A stretch of DNA of 64,000 bases from Pseudoflavonifractor intestinihominis. GTDB lineage: Bacteria > Bacillota > Clostridia > Oscillospirales > Oscillospiraceae. The translations under genes and the position numbers were made by a program. Positions 32,866-44,800 of the stretch are shown in pieces (the first letter of the stretch is position 1; each line of letters starts with the position of its first letter). The DNA lies in assembly GCF_040096055.1 (NCBI RefSeq), contig NZ_JBBMFK010000018.1, positions 5,698 to 69,697 of the forward strand, given 5' to 3'. The notes below the pieces were generated by a model. The model was not told where the DNA came from, made no database searches, and was given only the letters and a program-made list of their open reading frames with translations.

Positions 32866-35800
32866 TCAGATGTTGGTCAGAATGGCGGTGATCAGCCGCT
32901 GGAACACAGCGGCCACCTCCGCGCGGGATGCGTTGTTCTTGGGCAGGAAGGCGCCGGTATCCGAGCCCTCCACAATGCCCAGCTGCCGGAAGCGCTCCAC
33001 CGCGTCCCTGGCCCAGTCGCTCACCTGGTCCTCGTCGGGGAAGGCCGCCGGGTTCTCCCGCTGGGGCAGCTCCTTGCCGTCGCTGTCCAGATAGCGGGCC
33101 AGCATGGTGCACAGCTGCTCCCGGGTGATGGGGTCGTCCGGCGCAAACCGGCCGCCGCCCACGCCCTGGACCACGCCGTTCTCCGCCGCCCAGGCCACAT
33201 AGGGCCCGTACCAGCTGTTGGCGTCCACGTCGGAGAAGGCGCTCTCGCCGCTGTAATCCGCCGGGTCGATGCCGGCCAGACGGCCCAGCACAGTCACCAG
33301 CATGGAGCGGGTCATGGTGCCGCTGGGGTCGAACCTGCCCTCGCCCACGCCCCGGAACAGATCCCGGGCCGACACGAAGGAGATGGCGTCCAGGCCCCAG
33401 AAGCCCTCAGGCACGTCGGAGAAGTTCTCCGCCGCCTTCACGATCTCGTACTCGCCCACGGCGGAGGCCACATAGTAGACCTTGCCGGGCGTCACCAGGC
33501 TCCAGGCCACCGGGTGGGCCGTCCCATCCGCTCCGGTGTACTGCACCAGATATCCGCCGTCCTGAGGCAGGTCCGGGAAGGGCATCAGCATCTCCATGAT
33601 GTCGTCCCCTTCGCCCAGGGTTCCGGCGGGGATCAGAACCTCCATCTCGCTGCTGTATGCCAGGATGTCCAGCTCCCCGTTGTCCTGAAGGAGCTGTCTC
33701 TCCGCCGCGTCGCTCAGCTCCTTCCGGTAGGGCAGGAACTGGACCTTCACCAGGCCGTTCTCCCGGTCGTAGCGCAGGTCGGAGGTCTCGATCTTGCTGG
33801 AGATGTAAGTGTGCTCCACCCCCACCTCCACCAGCATGGTGGCGGCGTTGTCCCAGAGGGTCTCATCCGCCGCATAGGCCCCGTCGGCCTTGGCCTCCAG
33901 CTCGGCCTTACGGGTGGTATAGGCCGTCTCAGCCGCGGTCAGGGCCGCATCGGCGGCGGTCTTCTCCGCCTGGGCCTCGGTCTCGGCCTGCTGCCGGGCA
34001 AACTCGGCAACCGCCGCGTCATAGGCGTCCTTTTCGGCGCCGTCGGCGTATTCTGTGTCAGCCCATGCCGTCAGCAGGGTCTGGATATCGCTGTTGATCA
34101 GGGCCATGTACTGATTCCAGGCACCGGTCTGTTCCTGCGCGGTGCCGGCCGTCTGCCAGGCCTGGAGCGCCTCGTTGATCCGCCGGACCTTTGCAGCCGC
34201 AGCGTCGCTCAGGCCGCTCTCGGTCAGGCCGGCCTCCGCCGTCTCCGCCCGGGCCCGGGCTGCCAGGAAGTCCTGGTAGAGGGTGATAAGCGCCTGCATC
34301 TCCGCCGCGGTCACGCCCTCCATGGCGCGGACCGCAACCTGATACCAGCCGGTGTGCAGGCCGGTGAAGACGCTGGTGGACAGGGAGCCGGAGGCCAGAT
34401 CGGAGGTCTGCCAGGCGGGCGTGCTCCAGCCGGCCTCCGCCGGGTATTCCTCGGGGTCCAGCGCGGCGGTCAGCTCATCCACGGGCAGGAGCTGGGGCTC
34501 CTCTCCCTCCGTAGGGGCCTCCACCGGCCGGATCAGGAACTGATAGGTGCCGAAGTTCAGGCGGCCGTAGGCGGCGTTCACGGTGATACTGCCGTCCCAG
34601 TTCACGTTGTACTCCGGCGTGCTCTCAGCGGTCATGACGATGGCCTGATCGTCCACCGTTATGGCCCGCTGGATGGTCACGTCCCCGTTGCGCCTGTCGT
34701 TGGCGTCCCGGATGAGCAGGACATAGCCGCCGGGCTCCAGATTCTCAAAGCTGGTGCTGCCGGTGAGCTCCTTCCAGCCGGCGTCGTTTGCCTCCGCCAT
34801 GGCCCCGTTCTTCCAGTCGGCCATGGCCTGGGCCTCCCGCTGGGCCAGGGCGGCGTTCAGCTCCTCCTCCGGCATGACGGCGTTGGGGTCGTCAGGCTGG
34901 GCGTCCGGGTTCTGCTCGAAATAGTCCTTCTTATACTCGTCCAGCAGCTCCTGCCGCACGGCCTCGGCGTCAAAGATATCCTTCTCCGCCGTGAGCAGTG
35001 CCTCATAGCGGCCCGCGTACACATTGCTCTCCGGGGTGCTCTTGGTCCCGTCGTAGACGCCGCCGGTGAAGCCGGCGGGGTCCACGGTGACCGCGCCGTT
35101 GTTCCGGGCCTGGTTCCAGGAGTGGGTGACGGTCCAGAAGTCCTCGTCCGCCGTCTGAATGGGCAGGCCGGGCACGGTCAGGGTTTGGGCGGTCTCATGT
35201 CCGGCCGCGTCCTTGCCGGTGAGGGTGTAGCTGCCGCCGTACAGGATGTCCAGGGTGCCGCCCACAGCGGTACGGCCAATCATCTCCGATTCAAATACGC
35301 TGTACCCGTTGATGGCCGCCTCAGTGATGGGAGACAGATCGGGGCTGGACTTGGTGATGCTCCAGGCCAGGGTCGTGCCGTTCTGCATCACAGACAGGCT
35401 GGACACAGGCAGATCGGTATCCACTCTGCTCATCTCCAGCACCACCTGGCTCCAGCTGCCGTCCGCAGCCGCGGCACGGACCAGATAGAAGCCGTTGGCC
35501 TTGGCGTCAAAGGAATCCGTGGTGCCCTCGTTGGGCTGCAGGGAAGTGAGCGCCAGCTCGCTGCCCCCCTCCGCCGTCTCACGGACGGTGATGCGCTGGG
35601 CGCTGTACGTCACATCAGGCGTGGCAGACGCCCCCTTCACCACCACGGTGTCCTTGTCGGTCACGTACTCCGAGTCACCCATGGGGCTGGCGCTGCCGTT
35701 TTTGTAGAAAGCCGCGCTCACGTCGGGTGCGGTGCTCACAGTGCCGCCGGTCACGGTGGTGTTGAACCAGTCCACTGTGATCGACTGGGTGGTGCGGTTG

Positions 35801-38800
35801 CCCGCGGTGTCCATGGCCTCCACATTCAGCCTGCCGTTCTCCGCGACCGTCACACGGGCCGACCAGAAGCCGTCGGCGCGCCTGGTGATGTCGGGCGTCT
35901 CGCCGTTCACCGTCAGGGTAGCCAGACTGCCGTCGTCCAGGACGTAGAGGGTCAGCTCCACGCTCTCCCCGCCCGCCTTCAGGGACGCGGTGTCCGGGAA
36001 GCTGCGGGCCCAGAAGAGATGGGGCGCGGTGGCGTCGGAGGTGGGCACCGGCGTCTCGCCGTTCACATAGTGCTCCACGATCACGTCAATATCAGCGGTG
36101 GGGTCGGTGTCGCCGCTGGCCAGCACGGTGACGGTCACCGTGTGGGTCTGGCCCAGATTGCCGAAATAGACGTTCGCTTTTTCGCTGCCGCCCCCGCAGG
36201 TGATGTCCGCAGCCCGGAAGCCGGGGTAGGTGCTGCTCACCCTGAGCTTTCCGTTGAAGTTGAAGTCGATGGACTCCGCCACAGTGTCAAAGGTGAAGCT
36301 GGCGCCCACCTTGCCGTTGGACAGGTTGGACAGGTAGGGCCGGACCGCGCTCTCGCCGGTGCCCCAGGTGGCGATGTCGCCGTTGAAGCTCCAGTCCTGG
36401 CTGCCCACGGCGGCGCTCTCGTCGTACGCGCTGCCGTCGGCGTTGTAGAAGGTGAAGAGCCCGTTGTCCCGGAAGACGTTGATGCCCTCGCCTGCCGCGG
36501 TGACCTCATAGGCGATGGAGTGGATGGTGTTGGTGGCCTGGTCCTTGATCTCCAGGACGCCGGTGCCCTCACGGGAGGGCGCGATGACCAGCACGCCCTC
36601 GGTGTTGCCCGTACCGGCGGAGGCCGTCTGCTGGTAGTAGAGCACGCCCAGGCACTTGGCGCCGCCCTGGGTATCGGGCACCTCGGTCACCTGGATGGCC
36701 GGAGCCTTGCCGGTGCTGGTGGCCACGGACACGGGCAGGCGCATGGTGTTGCCCATGGCCAGGGTGACCTTGTCGGCGGTGTCAAAGTAGGTCTTGTGCT
36801 CCACCGCCGCCAGGCGGCTGTTGTTGTCCCCATTGTACTCGCCGTGGTCGGCGGTGATGAGGCCGCTGGCGTCACGGGAGAGCACGGCGGAGGACTTGGC
36901 GAAGATCTCCACCCGGATGTTCAGGCTGCCGGTCTCAGCGCCCTGGTACACCGTGGGCGGTACTGTGATGGTGCCCGACACCGTGCGGCCCTTGTTGGTG
37001 CCGATGTCGTCGCCGTCCTCGGCGTTGTTCAGCCGCAGGATGCCGCTCCGGGCGTCTGCGCTGTCGTCCGCCAGGGTGACCAGGTCCTGCTGCCTGGAGA
37101 CGGTCAGGGTGTTGTTGGTGATGTCCAGGGGCGTGTAGACCGGGTTGTTGTTCTCGTCCCGGCCGCTCTCGTAGCTGAACTGGACGTATACGTCCTCCGC
37201 CGTGGCGCTGCCCCGGTTGCCCACCTGGAAGTCCACGTCCAGGACGGTGTTGCCGGCTGCATCCACACTGGCAGAGGAGATGCGGAAGGACTCAAAGCCC
37301 AGCTCCGGCCTGTCCGCCACGGTCAGCACCACATTGGTGTCGCCGCTGAAGGCGCCGTCGGCAAAGTAGTCCTTGTCCTCCGACACGGCGAAGTAGAAGG
37401 TGCTGCCCTTGGGCAGATCCGTGCTCAGCGCGTCGCAGGTGCCGGTGAGCTTGACGGTCTGCCCGGCGGTGATGTTCTCCGTAATCTCCCAGGTGGCCAG
37501 GGCCACAGGATCACCGCTGCCGGTGTTCAGCATCAGTTTGACGGTGATGGGGTTGGCCTCGCTGCCCCGCAGGCCCACGTCGCCGATGTTCTGGAAGGAG
37601 CCGTTGACCTCCAGCACGCTGCCCGCGGTGAAGTCATACTGGGCGAAGGTCAGGCTGGCGTTGCCCATCTCCTGCCGGCCCACGCCGTAGCTGATGGCGT
37701 AGATGCCGGTGCCCGGCTTTTTGCTGTAAGTCCCCTGCTCATATTTGCTCTGGGCCGCCTCATCGCCCTCGGGGATGATGACGGTGTGCTGGCCGCTGTC
37801 GTCCTGGTAGGTGTACTCCATGAGGTGGGTGGTGACCCCTCGGGTGAGCACCAGCAGGGTGCCGTCCTTGCCCTCGGTCTCGGGCTGGCCCAGGGCGATC
37901 TGCAGGTCGGAGAAGATGAACTGGTCCATGCCGCCGCCCTGATAGCCGGACAGCTTGCCCAGATAGGCCTGTTCGGTCTCCTCGGCGCTCCAGTCGCTGA
38001 CCGCCGCGTCCTCGTACACCTGCATGTAGTTCATGGCCAGCATGGTGCCCTCGCCCCAGGTCTGGGACTTGGGGTCCCACTTGGCCAGGTACAGGGCGTT
38101 GTTGGTGGTGCCGTCCACATTGGACACATAGACGGCGGAGATGTTGCCCGCGCCGTCGGCGCCGATGGTCACCTCGGCCCGGCCGGTGGCATCGGCGGTG
38201 ACCTCGTCCATCTGGCCGTCGCCGTCGGTATCCGCGCCCGTCTGCTTCTCCGGCTGGAAGAAGGGGATGATGGAGCCGGTGTGGTCCTCCCCGGCGATGC
38301 TCTCCAGAGAGGCCTGGGGGATGACATAGGTAGAGCCGTTCATCTCAAAGAGCAGGAAGGCCTCCGTGCTGTCGGCCAGGGTGGAGAAGTCCTCCTCCGC
38401 GCCGGTCAGGCCGCCCAGCTTGCCGCTGAGGAACTGGAGGTTGGCGAAGTAGGGGTCCTGACTGGCGGTGCTGAGGGCGCTGTTCTGATAGACGCCGTCC
38501 CTGCTGTTGTCGCTGTCGCAGTCCACCAGGGTGCGCAGCAGCAGGGCTTCGCCCCAGGTGGGCTCGCCGCCGTCAGCGGGCACCGTCAGGGTCTGGAGGT
38601 AGAGCCGCTTGGTGGTGATCATGTCGGCCGCCGCCGCGCTGTCGTCGATGATATTGCCGCTGGCGTTGACATAGCTCTGCTGGCTGGTGGTGTAGGCCAC
38701 ATAGCACACGCCGTTGATCTCGGTGATCTCCATGTTGTCCAGAACCTCGCCGGGCTGCGTGGCGGGCACCACGGTCACCTCTTTCCCGTCCACAACGGCG

Positions 38801-41800
38801 TGGAGCTCGGTGGACTGGCCGTAGGCGTCCCAGATGCCCTTCTGATAGGCCAGGCGGTAGGCCCGGATGGACTGGGCGCCGCTGCCCGCGCTGTCGGGAT
38901 AGAGCCCGGCCAGGTAGGCCTCGTAGGCGGCCTCCATGTCCGTGGTGTCGTCGTAGTGCCTGGCCTGGGCGTAGACGGTCACGCTGCCGTCCGTGCTGCC
39001 GCCGGGAAGGTACACATGGCTGCCCGCGGTATTGACGGTCGCGCCGTCCGTGATGGCGGCCGGAATGGCGGTGTTGAAGCTGGCGGTCTTGACCACCGTG
39101 TTCTTGGCCGCCCCCTCCGCCACCGCCTGGTTGGCCGCGTTCTCGTCGGCCACGGACTTGAAGTAGTCATACCACTTCTTATAGTCCGCATGCTGGACGT
39201 CATAGGCCGCCTTGTCTGTCAGATATTTGTCGTAGGCCGCCTTCTTGTCGTCATATTCGTCCTTGGCGGTGGTATAGGCACTCTGGGCAGCGTCATAGGC
39301 CGCCTTGGCGTCGGCGTAGGAGGTGTAGGAGGCGCTGTTGTAATAGTACCCGGTGTCCGTGGTGTCCTGGGTATAGTTCGCCTGGGCGGCGGCGTCCAGG
39401 CCGTTGTACTCCGTCTGGGTCACAAAGTAGTCCGCCTGCACGGGAGCCGTGGGCTCTGCGCCGGGTGCTCCGGGGTCGGCGGGCTCGGTGGCGCGGAACT
39501 GGTCGTAGACCTGCTGGTAGTTGCTCTGGTCCATGCCGCCAGGCGCGTCGCCCTCCGGCTTCTGCCCCGCCGCCGGAACGGCAGGCGTCTCCGAAGCGTA
39601 GCTCACCCAGGCGACACGGAGGGTGTTCCCGTCCGCCCAGCCGTTGAACTCCAGGTCGCCGGTGCCGTCGCCGTCCACCACGATGTAGGGGGTGGGGTCA
39701 TCCTCGTCCACCGGGTTGACCAGGCCGTAGCCGTCTACGCCGCCGCTGTCGGTCAGCTTGATGCGGGAGAGCACCAGCATGGAGTTGTCCACGGGGTGGG
39801 CCGCGCCGGTGCGGCTGACGGTGTAGAGCAGGTAGTTCTCCCCGCCCACGGTGACCACCTGGTAGTCATAGCCGGAGGCCAGGCCATCGGCCAGCTTGAA
39901 GGCGTCCCCCGAGCTGCCGTAGCCGGAGAGCTGGAAGGGTACCTCCTTGTCGTTGGGATCAACGGCCAGGGGTTCCAGGTCTCCTTCCGTGCCGGGAGCG
40001 TAGATCGTCTGGGTGCCGGCGGAGGAGCCGGGCAGGCTGATCTTCACGCCGGTGCTGTCCCCGTCCTCCGACAGGGTCTTCAGACCGCCTCCGCCGCCGT
40101 AGGCGCCGTTCAGGGCAGACCAGTTGTAAGTCCATCTGGGGTCTCCCTCGTAGTCATAGTTGATGTAGATGCCGATGAGCTCCAGCTCGTAGCTGAACAG
40201 GAGCAGCTGCACATTGATGCCGATCGCCGCGCCGAAGTCAAAGGTCTTGAGCCGGAAGTCCTCACGGGTACCGTTACCGGTGGGGTTTGCAAAGGCCATA
40301 GCGCAGCCGATGCTGATCTTGAAGTAAATCTCAGCCTTCAGAATCTCGATGCCCACGCCCGCGCCCACCTGGACGTAGAGCTCCGGCGCAACCTCGAAGC
40401 CGCTGATGCTGGTCTTGTTCTGGGAGGTCTCCACCGCCATGGCCTCGTAGAGCTTGGTGTCCTCCAGGGCGGTGAGCTTGAGATAGATATCCTGTCCCAG
40501 GGTGGCGCTGCTGGTCTGCTTGAGCACCACCAGCACGTCGTCGGCGCCGGTGGAGGACAGGTAGCCCTTCTGGAAGCCGTCCAGCGGCGCGGTGCACCCG
40601 GCGTCGGTAAAGGCCTCCAGCAGCACCTTGCCGCTGAAGCTCAGGTTGAGGGCTTTGTACTCCGTCTCGGTCAGTACCGTGGAGGTGCCCTTGGTCAGGT
40701 TCAGGTATTTCCGGTCGCCGTCCAGGCCGGGCTGGGCCGGCATCTTCACCAGGCTGTCCCCCGTCTCCACCGTCTCCCGCTCCACATCGACGCTCGCGCT
40801 GAACTCCACGTCAAAGTGGACGGTGATATAGAGGTAGATGATGGGGCAGGAGGTGAACCGGGCCTTGTAGGTGAAGGCCAGCTCCACGCCCACCGCCGCG
40901 GCGAACTGGCTGAACTCGTAGTGGTTGGTCACCGGGTCGTACTTGAACATGAAGGCCGCGGATATGGAGAACTCCGCCTTGAACTCCTTGGCGGTCACGC
41001 CCTCGCCCTGTCCCATCTTCTGGTTGTACCAGTTCTGCTTGTCCTTGGTGGCCTTGTAGCTGTCGTCCACTTCCTTGGCCATAGCCCTGGGGCTGCGTAT
41101 CCACTTGAATATGTTGGCAATGGTCTCGCCCGAGCTCTTGATGGCCTCGCCCGGGTTGGTCCCGTAGTTGCTGCCGCCGCCGCCGGCGCCGCCGGCGCCT
41201 GCGTCACCGTTGGAGTTCCAGCCGCCCATGGGGATGCCGATGGTAAAGCCCACCGTGTCGCCGTCCATGACGATGCCGGCAAAGTCGGTGACGCCGATCT
41301 CCGTGGAGGGCAGGTCCAGGGCGAAGTCCTGGTTGAGCTCGGGGTAGTCGAAGTTCACGCCCTCCATGTTGTTCATGTCCACCCCGGCCGTGGCCGCCTC
41401 GTTGCCGGAGCCCATCTCCTGGAGATAACGGGCGTCAGGGGTGACCTTGGAGTCCGAGGTGGTCACGCTCTCCGGGGCCAGGGCGTCCGCCGCCTGCTCC
41501 TCCGACAGCAGCGCCACCCCGCCGCCGCCGATGGTCACGCCGTTGGCGGCAGCGATCTCCTCGGTGGTGGCCTTCTGCTCCTGCACGGCCAGGGCCACGG
41601 TGTTGTCGGCGGTGAGGGAGCCCAGATAGCCGTTGAGCTTGTCCGCGCCGCCCTCCTCCAGCACCACTTGGCCGTTCTCATAGCCCTCAATCTCCGCAAT
41701 GGGGATGTTGTTCCCCGCCAGGCTCTCGTCGATGATGATGGGCTCGGGATTCTCGAAGGGATAGAGCAGGTTGCCCTGGTAGTTGGGCGTCCAGGTGTAG

Positions 41801-44800
41801 GCCGTGCCGTCGGAATTGAGGGCGGCAGGGCTGATGTCGCCGCCCAGGGGCACGTCCACCATGGAGCGGGCGGTGGCCGCCGCGCCGTACATCACGTGGT
41901 TGTCCGAGGAGCGGAACGCCTCCCCGTCCTCCCCGATCCTGGTCTTGCCGCTGATGAGGTAGCGGTAGGCCTTCTGCTCCTCGGTGAGCAGCTCATAGCT
42001 GTTTCCCTCGGTGACGGTGCTGACAAAGGCAGGCAGCACCTGGGCCACCGTACTGGTGTCCGTGCCCTCGGCAGGGATCAGACTGCGGGGGTTCATGTTG
42101 TAGTAGACCTTCATGAAGTACTGGGCGTACTTGCCGTTTTCCAGCTTGACCGGCTGGAAGTAGAGCTCGTTGTAGCTCATGCCCGGGTCCAGGAAGCCCA
42201 GGCTGATATCGCCGGAGTCCTCATCCAGGATGAAGTAGCCGGTGTCGGCGTTGTAGTAGCCGTCGATCATGCCGTTGCCGCTCATGTCCAGGAAGAGCTC
42301 CACCTCGGAGATGGCGGCGGTCATGACACTGACGGCGCTGAGGTACTCCGAGTCATAATAGTAGAAGGCCATGTTGGAGGTGGCCAGATCGGCCACGCTG
42401 AGCCAGATCTGCTCGTTGCCGTTGTAGGTGCGGCCGTTGTAGACAATCTTGTCCTCCGCAGGCAGGTTGAAGTTGATCCACTGGACGTTGGTCATATCCG
42501 CCTTGGTGAGCACTGCGGTGCTCTGGGTAAAGCCGGAGTCCTTGGTCAGCGTGCCGGTCTTCTGCTCGTAGATAATGGTGCCGCCGCTGGTCTTCTCGTC
42601 CGAGTAGCCGTAGGTGATGCCGCTGGTGCTCTCCCAGAAGTCGCTGACAGCGCCCGCGATCTTGCTGGTGTCGATGTTGGCGGTGGTATTGCCGTTGTCA
42701 TCGGTCAGCCGGGGTACGGAGGGGCTGATATCCAACACCAGGTCCTGCTTGCGGGTCATGACCACGTTGACGGTGTAGTCCCCGCTGTTGACCTGGTCGT
42801 CGGTCATGCCGTCCCACAGCAGCTCAATGTAGTATGTATTGCCGCTGCTGGTGATGTTGGCGGGCACCACCTGGCCGTTCCTGGTCAGGTAGACGGCAGC
42901 GCTGAGGCTGCTGTCCGCAGTGGCCGGGGTATAGCTGGCGGTGTTCTGGAGGGTCACCTGCAGGGTGGTGCCCACAAAGAGCTTGCCGTTGGACACGCCG
43001 CCCTGGCCGCTCTGGATGGTGATGACAGGCTTCATGGAGTCATAGACGCCGGAGCTCTCGGTGAGGGAGGCGGCTCCGTCCGGAGCGGTCTGAGTATTTC
43101 CGCTGCCCTCGCCGCTGTCGTTGGCGGTGTGGATCTGCAGATAGAAGTCCCCGCCGAAGGTGCGGCGTTCCAGTGTTCCGCTCTTCAGGTTGGCCTCGGC
43201 GTTGTTCTCGGAATCATGGGCGTCATGACGGCTGGTGCCCAGCTGGAGCCGGTTCACATTGTCCGCAATGGACCAGGAACTGTATATCCCGGTGGATTTG
43301 GTCCAGCTGATTGACGGGGTAAAATAGCTGCCGTTGTCTTTGACTCTGCTGTCCGTTCTGGCCCACTGGCTGCCGTCGGCGGTGAGCAGCTTGGCCCATG
43401 GATAGGTATACTCCATCCCGTACAAGGTCAGCGTCCAGCCGCTGGCCAGGGAACACGTCCAGTTGAAGTTGGCCAATATCCCGCAGTACAGCCGTGGATC
43501 AAAGGTCAGGGTGGCGGAGCCGGCTCCCTTGCTGCGGTAGGTCCAGATGCCGTCGTCGTAGGACTGGCCGCCCTCCCAGCCGCTGGAGGGGATGTCCTCA
43601 TACAGGTTCCAGCCGCCGTTGGAGAAGGTGAGCTTGTTGGGGTAGTTGTAGCTGAGAGTGGAGACGTCGCCGTCCTCGCCGCCGATCTGGGCGGTCAGCA
43701 CCTCGCCCTCGTTCTCCACCTGCTGGCCGGTGACCGCGCCGCCGCCCACAGGGGCCAGGGCGCCCTCCTCCTCGGTGACGGCGCCGGACAGGTCGGTGAC
43801 GTCGCTCTGATAGAGGTAGGTGGCCAGGTTCTGCTCCTCGGCGCCCTCGCCGCTGTTGTACAGGGACACTACCGCCTCGGTGGCCTCCAGGGTGCACAGG
43901 CCCTGGCTGTCGCCCTTCAGGTTGGACAGCACCACCTGGAAGGTCCGCTCCTCGTCGGTGGCCACGCCGTCGTCGATGAGGGGCACCTCAATCACCTGCT
44001 CGTTCCGGTCGGCGTAGAACACCAGGGTGCCGCTGGCGGCGGCGTAGTCCGTCCCCGCCACAGCGGTGCCGTCCACGGTGGCGTAGTCGATGGTGAGCAT
44101 GGTCTGGCTGCCGCCGGTGCGCACAACGGTGAGCTCCGCCGTGCCCGCGGCCTTGTCCGCCCGCACCTGGGTGACCGCAAAGCCCAGGGTGCTCTCCTCG
44201 GCCTGGTCGTTGTCCTCCACCCGGAGGGTCAGGGTGTTGGCGGTGTCGTACAGAGACGCACCGTCGTTGTCCACGATGGTGAAGGTGCCGAACTTCAGGG
44301 CCTCGGCGTCCTCATCCTCGGGGACGGTGATCCGGATCTCCTTCACCCACTCGCCTTCGGCAAAGGTCATATCAAAGAGGTAGCCGGAGTAGGGGTCCTC
44401 GGCGTCCTCCGGGGTGATGCGGGTGTAGGTGGGCTCGCTGTTCAGGTCCACCAGCAGCTCCAGCTCCCCGTCCTCCGCAGGGGCGGACTCGTCCTCCTCC
44501 ACGGTGTAGGCCACGCCCAGATAGCTGTCCGAACAGTACGCCACGCCGTCCACGGTGTAGACGCAGCGGAAATCGTAGCCCTCCAGGTCCTCCTGAGCCA
44601 CCGTGAACTCCCGCGCCGTCGCGCCGTCCACTATCTCCCAGTCGCCGGCGTACAGCACGTACCACTGGTAGCTGTCCGCCTCCACGCCGATGGAGAGGAC
44701 AACGTCGGACTCAGCGGCGGTGCCCGTCACCGCCACCGGCTCCTCCGGCTGTCTGGGGGGCTCCGGCCGACCGATGGGCTGGTTCTCCGCGCCCGGCAGG

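Noticed and set aside
32692..43314. Very long plus-strand open frame (over 3500 codons) opposite the giant surface protein
   Set aside because: It is the mirror of the GC-rich coding strand with biased codons. It has no start signal, no known domains and low-complexity His/Val/Gly-rich content. The minus frame has signal peptide, Calx-beta and SLH modules.
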